The position numbers and the translations under genes were made by a program. DNA of 22,593 nucleotides from Folioceros fuciformis (taxonomy: Eukaryota > Anthocerotophyta > Anthocerotopsida > Anthocerotales). Of the stretch, positions 8,960-18,559 are shown piece after piece (within the stretch, counting starts at the first letter, position 1; each line of letters opens with the position of its first letter). The notes below the pieces were generated by a model that did not search any database, was not told the DNA's origin, and saw nothing but the letters and a program-made list of their open reading frames with translations. The stretch is from positions 529,199 through 551,791 of the forward strand of contig JBNGIO010006333.1 in assembly GCA_049999805.1 (NCBI GenBank), written 5' to 3'.

Positions 8960-9504
8960 TGCTCTGCCCCGAGCTGCAACCGCTGCGTCCAGCGGGAATT
9001 AAAGGTGCCTTGGATCCGGACCAGAAGCCATGCAGATTTCTGCTGTCCAATTCATGGCCGGTGCGTCATCTGTGCGCCACAAGTACGGCAAGGTGCCGTG
9101 CCGGGGGATGCCATATTTAGTAGCAGGTAGGAAGCATGGAAGACGCTGGCAGGCGAGGCGAGGCGAGCTCACGATTGACGGAAGAGCAGGATGATCGCTT
9201 GGTAGTACACCAGAAGTACAGCCAACGGCCAGGCGTCCCAGGACTCTGTCGTACAGCCCCGCGTGATCTCTGGTAACGCTCGCCTTAACTCTCCGTCACG
9301 TTAAGTAGTGTCGATTTTGATTAACTGGATTTCGACTAGGAGTTAAAGGGATTCGCGGCTCTCCCGCTCTCCGGTGCAATTTGGGTGACGTCGTGGTACA
9401 GCACAGATTGGAGCCCGAGGACTTCAGTAATTGGTGGCTGGATTGGAAGCGTGTCTGATGGGAATGAACTTCTTGGTTTAAGGATCTCAAGTCTCGGCTG
9501 CGAC
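8960..9504. promoter_or_regulatory. Shared divergent upstream region of ZIP and PPIL3 genes
   Basis: The ZIP gene reads left from 8959 and the cyclophilin right from 9505, so this 545-bp interval must carry both promoters. A short GGCGA repeat lies near 9151-9170. No clear TATA box at a fixed distance was identified for either gene. Confidence 0.45.
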
Positions 9505-10378
9505 ATGGTATATGCTGCTATGGCCTCGTTTCCCGTAGCCTTACAGCTCAACAGATAGGAATTCGCGTCTGTGGTGGTATAAGAGAAAGGATTCCGACAG
9601 GGTGTAGGGTGCAGGTGTTGGTTTGTTCAGCTACTGATTTTTGTCGTTGCCAACAGTCTGTCACGTTGCACACCAACCTTGGGGACATCAAATGTGAAAT
9701 CTACTGCGATGAGGTTCCTAAGGCATCGGAGGTACCAGGTTGTGTCTGGGGGAAGTTGCACTCGGATTTAGGGTTTCCAGGCTCACCTTGTTTTCTCTGC
9801 AGAACTTCCTGGCTCTGTGTGCCAGCAGCTACTACGATGCGACAACGTTTCACAGGAACATCAAGGGTTTCATGATTCAAGGGGGAGATCCCACGGGAAC
9901 AGGCCGTGGGGGCACCAGCATATGGGGACGAAAGTTCAATGATGAAATTCGGGAGTCTCTCAAAGTACAGTTTGAGTTAGCTCGTCTCGTGCATGGTGCT
10001 GCTCTTCTGTTTAGGATGTTCAAGATCTCACGAGAGTTTCCGTTGCAGCATAACGCGAGGGGCGTACTGTCTATGGCGAATAGCGGACCCAATACCAATG
10101 GCAGCCAGTTTTTCATCACTTATGCCAAGCAGCCACATCTGAATGGACTGTACACCATCTTTGGGAGAGTCATCCATGGATTTGAGGTGCTGGATGTCAT
10201 GGAGAAGGTACTGGAATCCACCTCGTCACCGCTTTCCGTTGACCCCCATTTTTCTCTGATCTTTGACATTTGAAAAACGCTTTGTAATTCGCAGACTCCA
10301 ACTGGAGCTGGAGACAAGCCTCTGGCCGAGATCAGGTTGAATAGAGTGACGATACATGCCAACCCCTTAGCAGGTTGA
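9505..10378 (+). CDS. Peptidyl-prolyl isomerase, PPIL3/CYP18-1 type cyclophilin
   Basis: Five plus-strand exons, 9505-9507, 9657-9731, 9803-9964, 10049-10207 and 10295-10378, all with GT/AG borders in phase 0, sum to 483 nt and 160 residues, the length of plant CYP18-1. The protein is a single cyclophilin domain that isomerises Xaa-Pro bonds; the PPIL3 group associates with the spliceosome. Landmarks are [20 protein letters not shown] at the start, the catalytic-loop [19 protein letters not shown], the [10 protein letters not shown] insert characteristic of this group, [20 protein letters not shown], and a final IHANPLAG. The first coding exon seems to be only the ATG, followed directly by a GTATAT donor. 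No other ATG is in frame just upstream of the SVTLH exon. The catalytic residues look intact. Confidence 0.93.
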
Positions 10379-10691
10379 CATGAACAAGCAAAGCAAAGGG
10401 GGTCGCAGGCTTAACTTCAGAGCACGTGTCTGAACGCATGCATTGAGTTCTGTCCGCATTGACTAAGAGAAATGTTCATATGTACACAAACTTCTACGAT
10501 CAGTAAACCACATTCCAGCTCTTTCACAAAATTCATGCGGTACCTTTCATCTTTTGAATAGGTACCTCCTCCCTGCAAAACTCTACCTCCATGCGTCCGT
10601 CTTCAGAGTTGACCAGGTTGCTAGATGGTCTCACTTTCTGGAACATGAGATTGGGAGAGCATACAAGAGAGCCCTAGCAAAGTGAATGTGC
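10379..10691. other. Convergent 3' region of PPIL3 and the membrane-protein gene
   Basis: About 310 bp lie between two stop codons facing each other, so this should hold both 3' UTRs and poly(A) sites. I saw no coding potential and no repeat. Confidence 0.5.
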
Positions 10692-11243
10692 TCAACAGAA
10701 CGCAGTAGGCGAGGGGTCGCCGGATATGAGCATCTTGGAGACGGATAACAAGCAGAAAAGCACAACAGTGGCGCCAACGTAGTGAGCCTCCTTGACGACA
10801 CACTTCAGAAAGCTAACGGCAATCTCCCTCGCAATCTTCCTCCCGTCCTGAATTATCACCTGCTTCCTCCACAAGCCCTTGCCAAACACATACTCGAACA
10901 CGATGGTAGTGGTCCAGGTCATGATCATACGGGGAACCAGAAACACGACCAATCCCGTCATCACCAGCATGCCGACCTCCACTCCCAGCACCAGCGTTGC
11001 CGTCAGGATGGACCAGTTCGTGGCGCTGCGGCTGTGCACTGTCAAGTCCCAGGTAGAGAAGATCTGCAACAAGACGTAGAGACCCCACAAGCTGATGGCG
11101 ACAGTGAGCAGCGAATTCCCGACCCTGGAGACGCGTTCCTGCGTCTCCACGCTTGGCCTACGAGGCGCGGGCAGGCCCGCCGTCTCCGTCGCCCCCCCGG
11201 ATTCTTCCTCCGGCATGTCACACCCGCACGCAGATGCGACCAT
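10692..11243 (-). CDS. Small predicted membrane protein, unknown family
   Basis: A single uninterrupted minus-strand frame of 183 codons with an initiating ATG at 11243 (MVASACGCDMPEEE). The first 40 residues are hydrophilic and Pro/Glu-rich. Then come a hydrophobic segment at about 43-63 (SLLTVAISLWGLYVLLQIF), a long one at about 78-106 (LVLGVEVGMLVMTGLVVFLV), a basic amphipathic stretch at 125-150 (KGLWRKQVIIQDGRKIAREI), and a last hydrophobic segment at about 154-174. The pattern suggests three, perhaps four, membrane passes with a cytosolic basic loop. I do not recognise the family and assign no function. It is divergent from CFAP58 across about 0.9 kb and convergent with PPIL3. Confidence 0.7.
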   Translation of the reverse strand: MVASACGCDMPEEESGGATETAGLPAPRRPSVETQERVSRVGNSLLTVAISLWGLYVLLQIFSTWDLTVHSRSATNWSILTATLVLGVEVGMLVMTGLVVFLVPRMIMTWTTTIVFEYVFGKGLWRKQVIIQDGRKIAREIAVSFLKCVVKEAHYVGATVVLFCLLSVSKMLISGDPSPTAFC

Positions 11244-11426
11244 CGCTAGCCCCGCTCAACAGGCATCAAGAACCGTGCACATCCTCTTGCTGCATCTCCG
11301 TTGGCATCCACGACGCCACTCCTCGGCGTCGGCCACTGCGGGAGCGACGCGCTTGCTTCCATCCCCCCGTCCCCAGGGACACACCTTATAGGAACCATGC
11401 GATTAAGGATCGTGTGCTAAATCGTT

Positions 11427-11498
11427 ACTTAGATAAGGTGCTTAACGGGAAATGCGATACATACTTAGATGAGGTGCGTAAAGGGACGTAAGCCCTGA
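11427..11498. repeat. Two-copy 36-bp tandem repeat
   Basis: Copies at 11427-11462 and 11463-11498 both begin ACTTAGAT(A/G)AGGTGC, followed by (T/G)TAA(C/A)GGGA. They are diverged toward their 3' ends. The repeat has no coding content and may be the remains of a small element. Confidence 0.65.
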
Positions 11499-11544
11499 GA
11501 AGGCTAGTAGGTGTAGCATGATACAAGTTAAGTCGTACATGCCA

Positions 11545-11576
11545 AGTCCGCGACGGAAATCCGTCGTTAGTGGACT
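11545..11576. repeat. Short hairpin (CGACGG-AAAT-CCGTCG)
   Basis: A perfect 6-bp stem at 11551-11566 with a four-base loop is extended by outer AGTCC/GGACT pairing at 11545-11549 and 11572-11576. It is small and could be chance in GC-rich DNA. Confidence 0.4.
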
Positions 11577-11660
11577 CTAAAATAGAATTCTTCGTCGTCT
11601 GTCGACGGGACGGGAACTACCGATCGGGGACGGGGTCGAAACTTCACAAGACATTTCCAG

Positions 11661-11682
11661 AGCCCGGGCCCGGGCCCGGGCT
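11661..11682. repeat. 22-bp perfect palindrome of CCCGGG units
   Basis: AG, then three CCCGGG units, then CT; the whole 22 bases equal their own reverse complement. It contains overlapping GGGCCC sites, the core of the class II TCP-binding and site-II-like elements found in plant promoters. It lies about 480 bp upstream of the CFAP58 start codon. Confidence 0.85.
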
Positions 11683-12159
11683 AAGGGGACCAGGACCAGG
11701 CCCCGGCCACCCAGGCAGGGCATGCCTCGATGCTCGATGTACCACCGGGTCCCGGGGGCGTTGCCTGTTGAAAAGAGGAGACAAAGCTTTGAGGGGAGTT
11801 GCTGTTGCTATCGCTTCGGCTCGCGGAGACGGAATTGCTGGCATAGCCGGCGGGCTGTGCGTGTCTGGGACGGGCGATCCTGCTGCAACGTGTCTGGCTT
11901 CTGTCGCGTCGGGTCCGCATGGCGAGCGAGGGAGGCGGACTGACGGCGGTGCGCTGCGGGCTGGTGCGCAGGGGCTCCGGGTGCAGTTTGCGGGAGCGCA
12001 TGAAGGAGCCCTGGCCAGCGGGAGAGGCGGAATTGGTGTTCGCTGTAGGAGATTGAGCGGAGCGATGCAATGGTGGACACGGCGGGGGATCGGAATGGGA
12101 GCCCTGTGGTGAAGAGTGCTGAGTGAGTGATTGCGGGGTTGGCGGGCGAAGCTGCAGCC

Positions 12160-15100
12160 ATGGCAGACGAGAAGAAGAAGGAGGAGCATCATGGGGGGAA
12201 GGCGGGATTCGAGCAGAAGGCGTTCGAGGCCCTGGAAAGGGATTTTCAGGAGGTATGGATTTGGTTGAGGCCTGCCTTGACTAGCTCGCTGTGCAGTTGT
12301 GCGGTGGCGGAGAAGGGATTGAGGTGCGTGCATGCACGGTGTTGGTGCAGGTTTTGCAAGAATTGCAGGGCGACAGGAGCCTGGATCGGTTTCGGGTGGA
12401 GTATGAGAAGCTGCACAGAGCGCTGAAGAAGTCTCATGGTTCGGAGTTTGAGAAGTCCTTTTTCTCCGAGCACAGGCTTGGAAGGATTTCTTTTTCTTTT
12501 TTTTTTCTTTTGTTTGTGACGCTACGGTGGCTCATGCGCCGATGTTCCGTGCAGAGAGTGAGAAAAGGTTGATAAAGAAGTGCCGGGAGCTCAATACTGA
12601 GATTCTGGCGAATGCGGGTAAGGTGCAAAATGCGCTGAAGCTGAATGAGGAGGACCAGAACACCATTATTGCGTTGAAGAAGGAGATCGACAAGGCATGG
12701 AAGATGGTGGATGCCTCCCAGGAAAAGGAGGCGAAGGCCAAAGACAATATTATGTAGGTCTTGGCGCTGGTGCTGGTACTGGTTGGTTCTGTGGATGGAT
12801 GCAAGTCTTGTAGTCAGATACGGATGTGGGTACGCTGTGGAGTTGTGTCTATACGTCTGCTCGTATACGTCTTTTTTTATCTTAAACATCATGTAGGGAG
12901 CTGAAAGCTGAGATTATAAACTTGAGCAAACTGGTTGAGCAAGGCGCTGATCTTAGCGTTGGACAAGATTCAGCGGTAGATTTCAGGGCATTTAGGGAGA
13001 TGTTGGAGGTCAAGATCGGTTTTCTGCCTGCTAATTTTGCAGCTGTTTGTTTTCCTGGCAGGTCAAGGACTTGGAGAAGGACAAGGATCGGCTGGCTAAA
13101 GAGAGGGATGCCCAGGTGCAACAGATTGTTCAATTGAGGAATGAACTTGTGGAGATGGAGGAGCGGTTCAGGGTTGCGGAGGCTGACAAGGCTACACTTC
13201 AGCATGAGCTTATTGGCCTGAAAGAGCAGGTTGCTGTTAAAAAAGCCGAATGTGAGAGGTAACCTTCTGACTTTATCGTGAGGTGGAAGGATTTTATTTG
13301 GCTTTGTCACTTGTGGTAAGTGAGAAGCCCTGGCCTTTGTCCAGAGAAGCGAAGAAGAAGGAACGTATGGAAAAGGAGATGAAAGAGCTGAAGATGACAC
13401 TTGATGGAAGGCAGACTGAGATCAGGCAGAAACAGTTAACTATCACGCAGGGTCAGGAGCAGGTTACCAAACTGGAGTCAATGTTAAGAGAGCAGAAGCA
13501 GGCATCAGAAAAAGCTCAAAAGGAACTTGATCTTGTCACTCAGCAGGTATTGCTGCTGAAATGAGTGGTGGAACGCTGGTCGTCTTGTTCTGGAGTCTGA
13601 TGGATAAGATTTGATGAACACCCTGTGGTTTTATCGGCATTATAACAAGTGGCTCTGCGGGTAAGAGAGCGTCACCCTCTGCGCTGATGATTGGACTCTT
13701 TCTGTATGGCAGGTTACAAAACTTACAACTGACCTTGAAGATCAGATTCTCAACAATACCACGCTCCTAGCAGAGAATAGTCAGAGACAGGTTGAACTCA
13801 AGCTTAAGGATGATGAGATTGAAACAGTAAAGGCGGAGGTTTTTCGTGTAAACAAGGTCTGCAGGCACAGCTGAGAATCATGCCATTTTGTGACTTTCTT
13901 GTGTTCTTGTGTTCTCATTTTCTCTCCTTACCTATTCCTATCTTCTTGTTGCACAAGTGTTCAGCTTCGAGATGCAACTGTTCTCAAACTGAAGGCACTC
14001 GAGAAAATGAAGGAAGAGAGTGAGCAAGAAAGGGAGGAACTGCGCGCTGAGATACTTTCTCTTGAGAAAGACGTTGAAGCACAGAAAAAGCTCGTGGAGC
14101 AGGAACACAGACGACAGGATGAGCTTTGTCGAGAGCGTGATGTGTTGAACAAGATGAAGACTCAGGTGCTGCTCTCATCCTGTCGTTAGTCAGTTTGTTT
14201 GTCAGGTATCACAGCTCACCAGTGTATTGTTGGTATTTGTGTGAAACAGGCAGAAGCTTCAACGCAGAAACAGGCTGATCTGGTGAAGATAAACGAAGCC
14301 ACGAAGAATAATTTGGAGCTGGAGATCAATATGTATAAATATGCGGCTCAGAAGCAGGATAAGCAGATTGCAAAGTTGGAAAAGGAAAGGCAAAAGTTTG
14401 GTGCTGAAGCCTCGCAAGCTGCATCCAAATACATGCAGGTAGGAAATAGTTGGAAGTGGGTTTTGTCAGTGGGGCGACACTCTTTTGGAGAGGAACATGT
14501 CCCTCAGGTATATACTGTGAAACTTACATTTCTTCTCACAGGCTCTGGACGAGGTTAGGGCAAGGGAAATGAGTATCGTAGATCTTCAGAAAAAGGTTCT
14601 TGAGGGTGAAAATAAGCTCAAGCAGCAACAGACTGCGTATGAAGCTGTACGGAGTGAAAGGAACCTGTATAGCAAGACGCTACTGGAAGTTCAGGATGAG
14701 ATTCAGGAGCTGAAACGTAAATTCAAAATCATGACTCATCACATCGAGAATTTGAAGGAGGAAATCAATTCAAAGGATCTTGCGTTAATCAAGGAACATT
14801 ACGACCATACCAAGGTGGACTTAATTCCGGTGGTTCCCGTGGTCTTTCTCCTTGGATCAAGTGCCAACAGTTAATCAGGACCTCAGATATCCAAGTGTGT
14901 GTTTCCAGGTTGAGAAGGAAAAGGAGGTGTTGAAGCTTGAGCTTAGCAAATCGACTGCAAGTATCAAAGAGGTGGAGGCCCAAATCTCAGAATACCAGGC
15001 CCAGATTGAGAACCTCAATCACATCATCAATGAAGCAGACGATGAGGGCCAACGTCAAAAGAAAGAGCTTGAAATCATTAAGCACGAGCGTGACCTTCTA

Positions 15101-16227
15101 GGCGCACAGGTGACTCTCCACGGAAGGTGCACATGAGCTGTTGTATTTGCAGGCTCCCTGTACTGTCCAATCGATCCCTTCTGAACCGATCTGCAAATAC
15201 AGCTCATCCGCAGGAATGAGGAGCTCGCTCTGCTCTATGAGAAGATACGGATTCAGCAGTCAACTCTAAACAAAGGACAAATTCAGTATCGGGACAGGTT
15301 GAATGAACTAAGGATCCTCAAAATTAAAATGACAGACTTGAAAAGGGAGCATTGTCTTTTGTCGGGTTCTGTCAAAAATTTGGACGTGCTGAAGAAGGAA
15401 GTGCACAACCTGAATAGAGAACTTCTTCAAGAGCGCACGAAGGTACCAACCTGTTTTCATCGTTTAGTACTTGGTAGAATTGGCTAGCATCGCACGATGA
15501 CACGAATCCTTGGTTTAATCAGGTCAAGGCTTTATCGGAAGAACTTGAAACTCCTCTCAATGTGCATCGCTGGCGCAAACTGGAGGGCACGGATCCAGCA
15601 GCTTATGAGATGATACTCAAGATCCAGACTTTACAAAAGCGTCTCATACTCAAGACAGAGGAGGTGACGCACGTCCACTTTGCCTTGCCCTGGTCACTTC
15701 TAGCTCCTCAAGCCAAGGTGACGTTCATGGATGTAAGGAGTTGGTGCTTTATCTGCAGGTTGTAGAGAAGGACCTCCTTATCCAAGAGAAGGAGAAATTA
15801 TATATTGAATTGCGGAGTATTTTGGCCCGACAGCCTGGCCCTGAGCTGCAGGAACAGCTTGCAATGTACGCCAAGAACTTGCGGGAGAAGACTCGGCAAA
15901 TGAAGGCAATGGCCTCTGAGCTTAGCATGTACCAGGTATACGAATCTCTGTTCTTGTCTGAGACGGAGGCATGACCAGGATTTTGAAACCCATGCTGCCG
16001 TTGGGCTGCAGACGCAGGTAAATGAATACAAATTCGAGATTGAGCGATTGAACGGTGAGGTTGATGCGACCAAGAAGAAGTATTTTGAATTCAAGAAGAA
16101 GGAGCTTGCTGAAAAGGAGAGGAAGAAGTCCGTGCAGGTTGGCCAAACAATCACTTCTGCTCAGCATCCAATGGTTTTCGGTGGTGGATATAATATGAGC
16201 GCTCCTATACCCTCGATTGCGGGATGA
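12160..16227 (+). CDS. CFAP58: Cilia- and flagella-associated protein 58 orthologue
   Basis: Fifteen in-phase exons: 12160-12252, 12351-12438, 12555-12753, 12897-13008, 13062-13258, 13345-13546, 13713-13856, 13965-14165, 14250-14438, 14542-14814, 14909-15109, 15203-15442, 15523-15663, 15759-15935, 16012-16227. They sum to 2673 nt, 890 residues (human CFAP58 about 872). Nearly the whole protein is coiled coil. Family blocks are KKEIDKAWKMVDASQEKEAK near residue 110, NLSKLVEQGADLS, GRQTEIRQKQ, RERDVLNKM, KQQQTAYEAVRSERNLYSKT, RRNEELALLYEKI, ETPLNVHRWRKLEGTDP, TLQKRLILKTEEV, ILARQPGPELQEQL and ELSMYQ. In animals and green algae the protein belongs to the axoneme and is needed for sperm flagella. 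The MADEKKKEE start follows the family. The last acceptor could be 16018 instead of 16012. All reading frames are intact. Confidence 0.96.
15135..15205 (+). repeat. Inverted repeat spanning the acceptor of CFAP58 intron 11
   Basis: GAGCTGTTGTATTTGCAG (15135-15152) and CTGCAAATACAGCTC (15191-15205) are complementary except for a TTG bulge. The right arm includes the AG acceptor at 15201-15202 and the first three bases of the next exon. The left arm ends in its own TTTGCAG, which resembles an acceptor. In RNA the 15-bp stem would mask the real acceptor and enclose a 38-base loop. Confidence 0.8.
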
Positions 16228-16740
16228 AATGAGATCAGCTGGTGTACCACTGTTCGTACTCTCCTCATCCCGTTGCCAGAATTGCAGGGCAGGGTTACTG
16301 TATGCTAGAATCTCTGTCAACACATCCATTGGGAAGTCTTGAATGTTTGCTGGCGTCAAAAGATTCAAGGCATTTTGCAAGGATTTTGCTACGCGGCTTC
16401 ACAAAATAGTTAAGAACTGGAATGAGATGAATAGACTTGGGTTTCGGGCACACAGTTGGGGTGTATCGATCAAGACTGAGAGAGAGACTTGACGCGGTCT
16501 TACTTGTCGGTCTTAATTTCATATATAGCAACACGGTATGCATTTATGGTTTTGGTACCCGTCACCTGTCAGCAGTGCGAAGGTTTGGTCATGGGCAGCG
16601 CTCGTCCTCATGGATATTCAATAATAGTTCAGTCGACTCCGTCATTGAAGGGGTTTTTTTTCGAAGTCCGAATGTGAAAAGTTGCGAGAAAGCACACTTG
16701 AGGATTGTCCTGTAAATCAATTTCCATTTCTACACCGGGT
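16228..16740 (+). other. CFAP58 3' flank
   Basis: About 500 bp of moderate GC after the CFAP58 stop codon, without coding potential, probably including the 3' UTR. Base composition drops sharply toward AT near 16740-16780, where transposon-derived DNA begins. Confidence 0.5.
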
Positions 16741-16924
16741 GCCAATTCCTCATCCGTCGATTATGAGCCCATTTTTATTTTATGCGTGCCAATCCTATTA
16801 GAAAATATATGGATCAAATCTTATTTGAAAAAAATTATCCCAAATCTTTATTAAGAGGAATTATAAAATTGGACATTAGAAGTAAGGATGATAGTTCACG
16901 ACATGGCTCTTACACTTGAAATAC

Positions 16925-17055
16925 TTATGTTACTCTATTCACCACTTATGTTACTCAATTCACAAGAGAGAAAGGCCAACTATTATACTACCCACTTCAC
17001 CATAAAGAATGGCCAACTCTTATGCTACTTACTTCACTATAGAGAATGGCCCAAC
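16925..17055. repeat. 37-bp tandem repeat, about 3.6 copies
   Basis: The unit reads roughly TTATGCTACTCACTTCAC, a short linker, GAATGGCCAAC. GGCCAAC-type ends fall at about 16980, 17017 and 17055, giving periods of 37 and 38. The copies are diverged. The array lies on the 3' side (minus strand) of the following copia RNase H relic, so it may belong to that element's LTR. Confidence 0.7.
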
Positions 17056-17289
17056 CTCTTCTTGAGGCTCTTGATGATACTATCCCATATACTACCTATC
17101 TTGAGTAACTATCTCACTTAGGCTACAAACAAAGTTCTTATACCACTCATTCATGTGGTTGTATATTGTATGAATATTTAACTGCTAATGTGCATATTTA
17201 GTTGTTAATATAGAACACTTATCATTTTAATGCGTTGTCTTAAGCCACTTACTTATGTCATTTTCACTCAACATATCCAAATTAACCCC

Positions 17290-17665
17290 TTAAGCCAAGT
17301 ATTTTGTTGTTTAGACTCAAGCCTTTAGTCAAGATATCGGTTGGAATATCTTTTATCAAACAATGCTCGAAGTATACTTACTTTGATTTCATCTTTTCTC
17401 AAGGGAAGTGGTGTTTTGCTTTAATATGCTTTGTCTTGGCATGTAATGTTGCATTCTTGGCTAAGAAAATCCAACTTTGATTGTCAGAGAAGATTTTTAT
17501 CCCTTCATTCTCTTTCAATGCCAACTCTTCTAGCAAGTTGCATATGCAACCACATTGCCTCCATTGCTGCAAAGCATGAAGATAGTTATGTATTCTACTT
17601 CGATAGAGAATAAACCTATAGAAAGTTCTCCCTTAGTGTTCCAACATGTCTAGCCATAAAAAATC
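17290..17665 (-). pseudogene. Ty1/copia RNase H relic, frameshifted
   Basis: Minus-strand reading gives CWNTKGELSIGLFSIEVEYI (family: SWSSKRQ...SSTEAEYI), then after a frameshift an AMWLHMQLARRVGIERE block, then after another shift SDNQS, LAKNATLHAKTKHIKAKHHF and DIPTDILTKGLS (family: ADILTKGL). Several stops occur. The blocks are in the order expected of the C-terminal end of a copia polyprotein. Together with the frameshifts this shows an old, dead copy. It differs clearly from the RNase H relics at 1384-1675 and 22317-22593, so three separate lineages are present. Confidence 0.8.
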
Positions 17666-18376
17666 AAGTGGTAGGTCTAGGCCCCACTGATGCACTAGTG
17701 GAGCTGCCATGCTTTATGAGTTACATCCCATGGCATGTGCACGTGTATATGGGCAACATCTACATATGCTTGAACAGGGCATTGACAACTAGAGAAATAG
17801 AGCAACATGGGCAAGCCATTCTTTTTCGTCGCAAAAGAGCAGACTCGGGGTGTAGATCAAGAGCAAACTCCCGTCCTCAATTATAAGGTCTAATGTAGAT
17901 AGCTCAAACCACTATACTATGCACAATATTCTATACGATGACACATATATCTAAAATAAAATAATCACTAACATATGCCTCTAAAGCCCCTCCGCTTCTT
18001 CTTCTTCCGAAGGTGTAAAGAGGTAGATGTGTGTGTATGTGATTGTAAGTGAAAAAGGATTGGCCACGATTTGCAATTGCAAGAGCCTAAGCACCATGGA
18101 TTTGAAGGTTGGAGGTAATAGGGACATTGAGGCCTATAGTGCTATGTTTCCACAACAGAGCCCTATGGGCCTCAGTGGAATGGAAAATAATTGCATAGAG
18201 TAGCAAAAACATGAAAGCCATGATACTCATTTAGAGGAAAAAATATGCACGTAATCGTCTACCATTGTCCTCTACGCATTCTTTTTGCCACCTCCTACAT
18301 GCTAAGTGACTTTCTTCCTTTTCCCCTTAGGAGGAGAAAAGAAAGGTCTCAACCTAACTATGTTTATTCCAAGCAA
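17666..18376. other. AT-rich interval, nothing identified
   Basis: I see no gene, RNA or recognisable transposon domain here. A small imperfect inverted pair (TTGAGGCCTATAG near 18128 and CCTATGGGCCTCAG near 18162) is too weak to interpret. Probably unassigned transposon sequence. Confidence 0.4.
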
Positions 18377-18481
18377 CAGTATATAACACTTTTGTGACAA
18401 TAGTGTAACAAAAACTGCAACATAGTATGATAGGGGCCAATACTAGTCTCCAACAAAAGTGTTACAAAGTGTTATATACTG
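18377..18481. repeat. Foldback element of about 105 bp
   Basis: CAGTATATAACACTTTTGTG at the left edge pairs with CAAAGTGTTATATACTG at the right edge, with about 20-nt arms and one bulge. Inside and just outside are further copies of ACAAAAACTG(C/T)(A/T)ACAT and AGTGTTACAAA. The structure looks like a small non-autonomous element or the subterminal repeats of a DNA transposon. It ends about 50 bp before the MULE relic's downstream flank. Confidence 0.6.
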
Positions 18482-18559
18482 TAACAAAAACTGTTACATG
18501 AGTGTTACAAAACACCTTCCAATGTAGTAGTGTTTGTCCTTCAGCTGGTATAAAAGGTT

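Larger units (their letters stand above)
11244..12159. promoter_or_regulatory. Divergent upstream region of the membrane-protein gene and CFAP58
   Basis: A 0.9-kb interval between two divergent start codons. The left half holds a 36-bp tandem duplication, a hairpin and a 22-bp palindrome, annotated separately. The right half (about 11640-12160) is very GC-rich and opens long frames on both strands by chance. It is probably the CFAP58 promoter and 5' UTR. I recognised no conserved sperm-gene promoter motif. Confidence 0.45.

Noticed and set aside
9877-10119. Minus-strand frame within the cyclophilin gene
   Set aside because: It is the antisense of conserved cyclophilin exons and has no motif.
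11570-12333. Long open frames on both strands in GC-rich DNA upstream of CFAP58
   Set aside because: They are Pro/Arg/Gly-rich, overlap each other on opposite strands, carry no motif, and are explained by the scarcity of stop codons in GC-rich sequence.
15922-16380. Minus-strand frame of 152 codons
   Set aside because: It is antisense to the last CFAP58 exons and the 3' flank, without family motifs.
18523-18532. CACTA transposon terminus
   Set aside because: Only one end resembles the family. No mate or target-site duplication was found, so it is kept as a finding and not annotated as an element.
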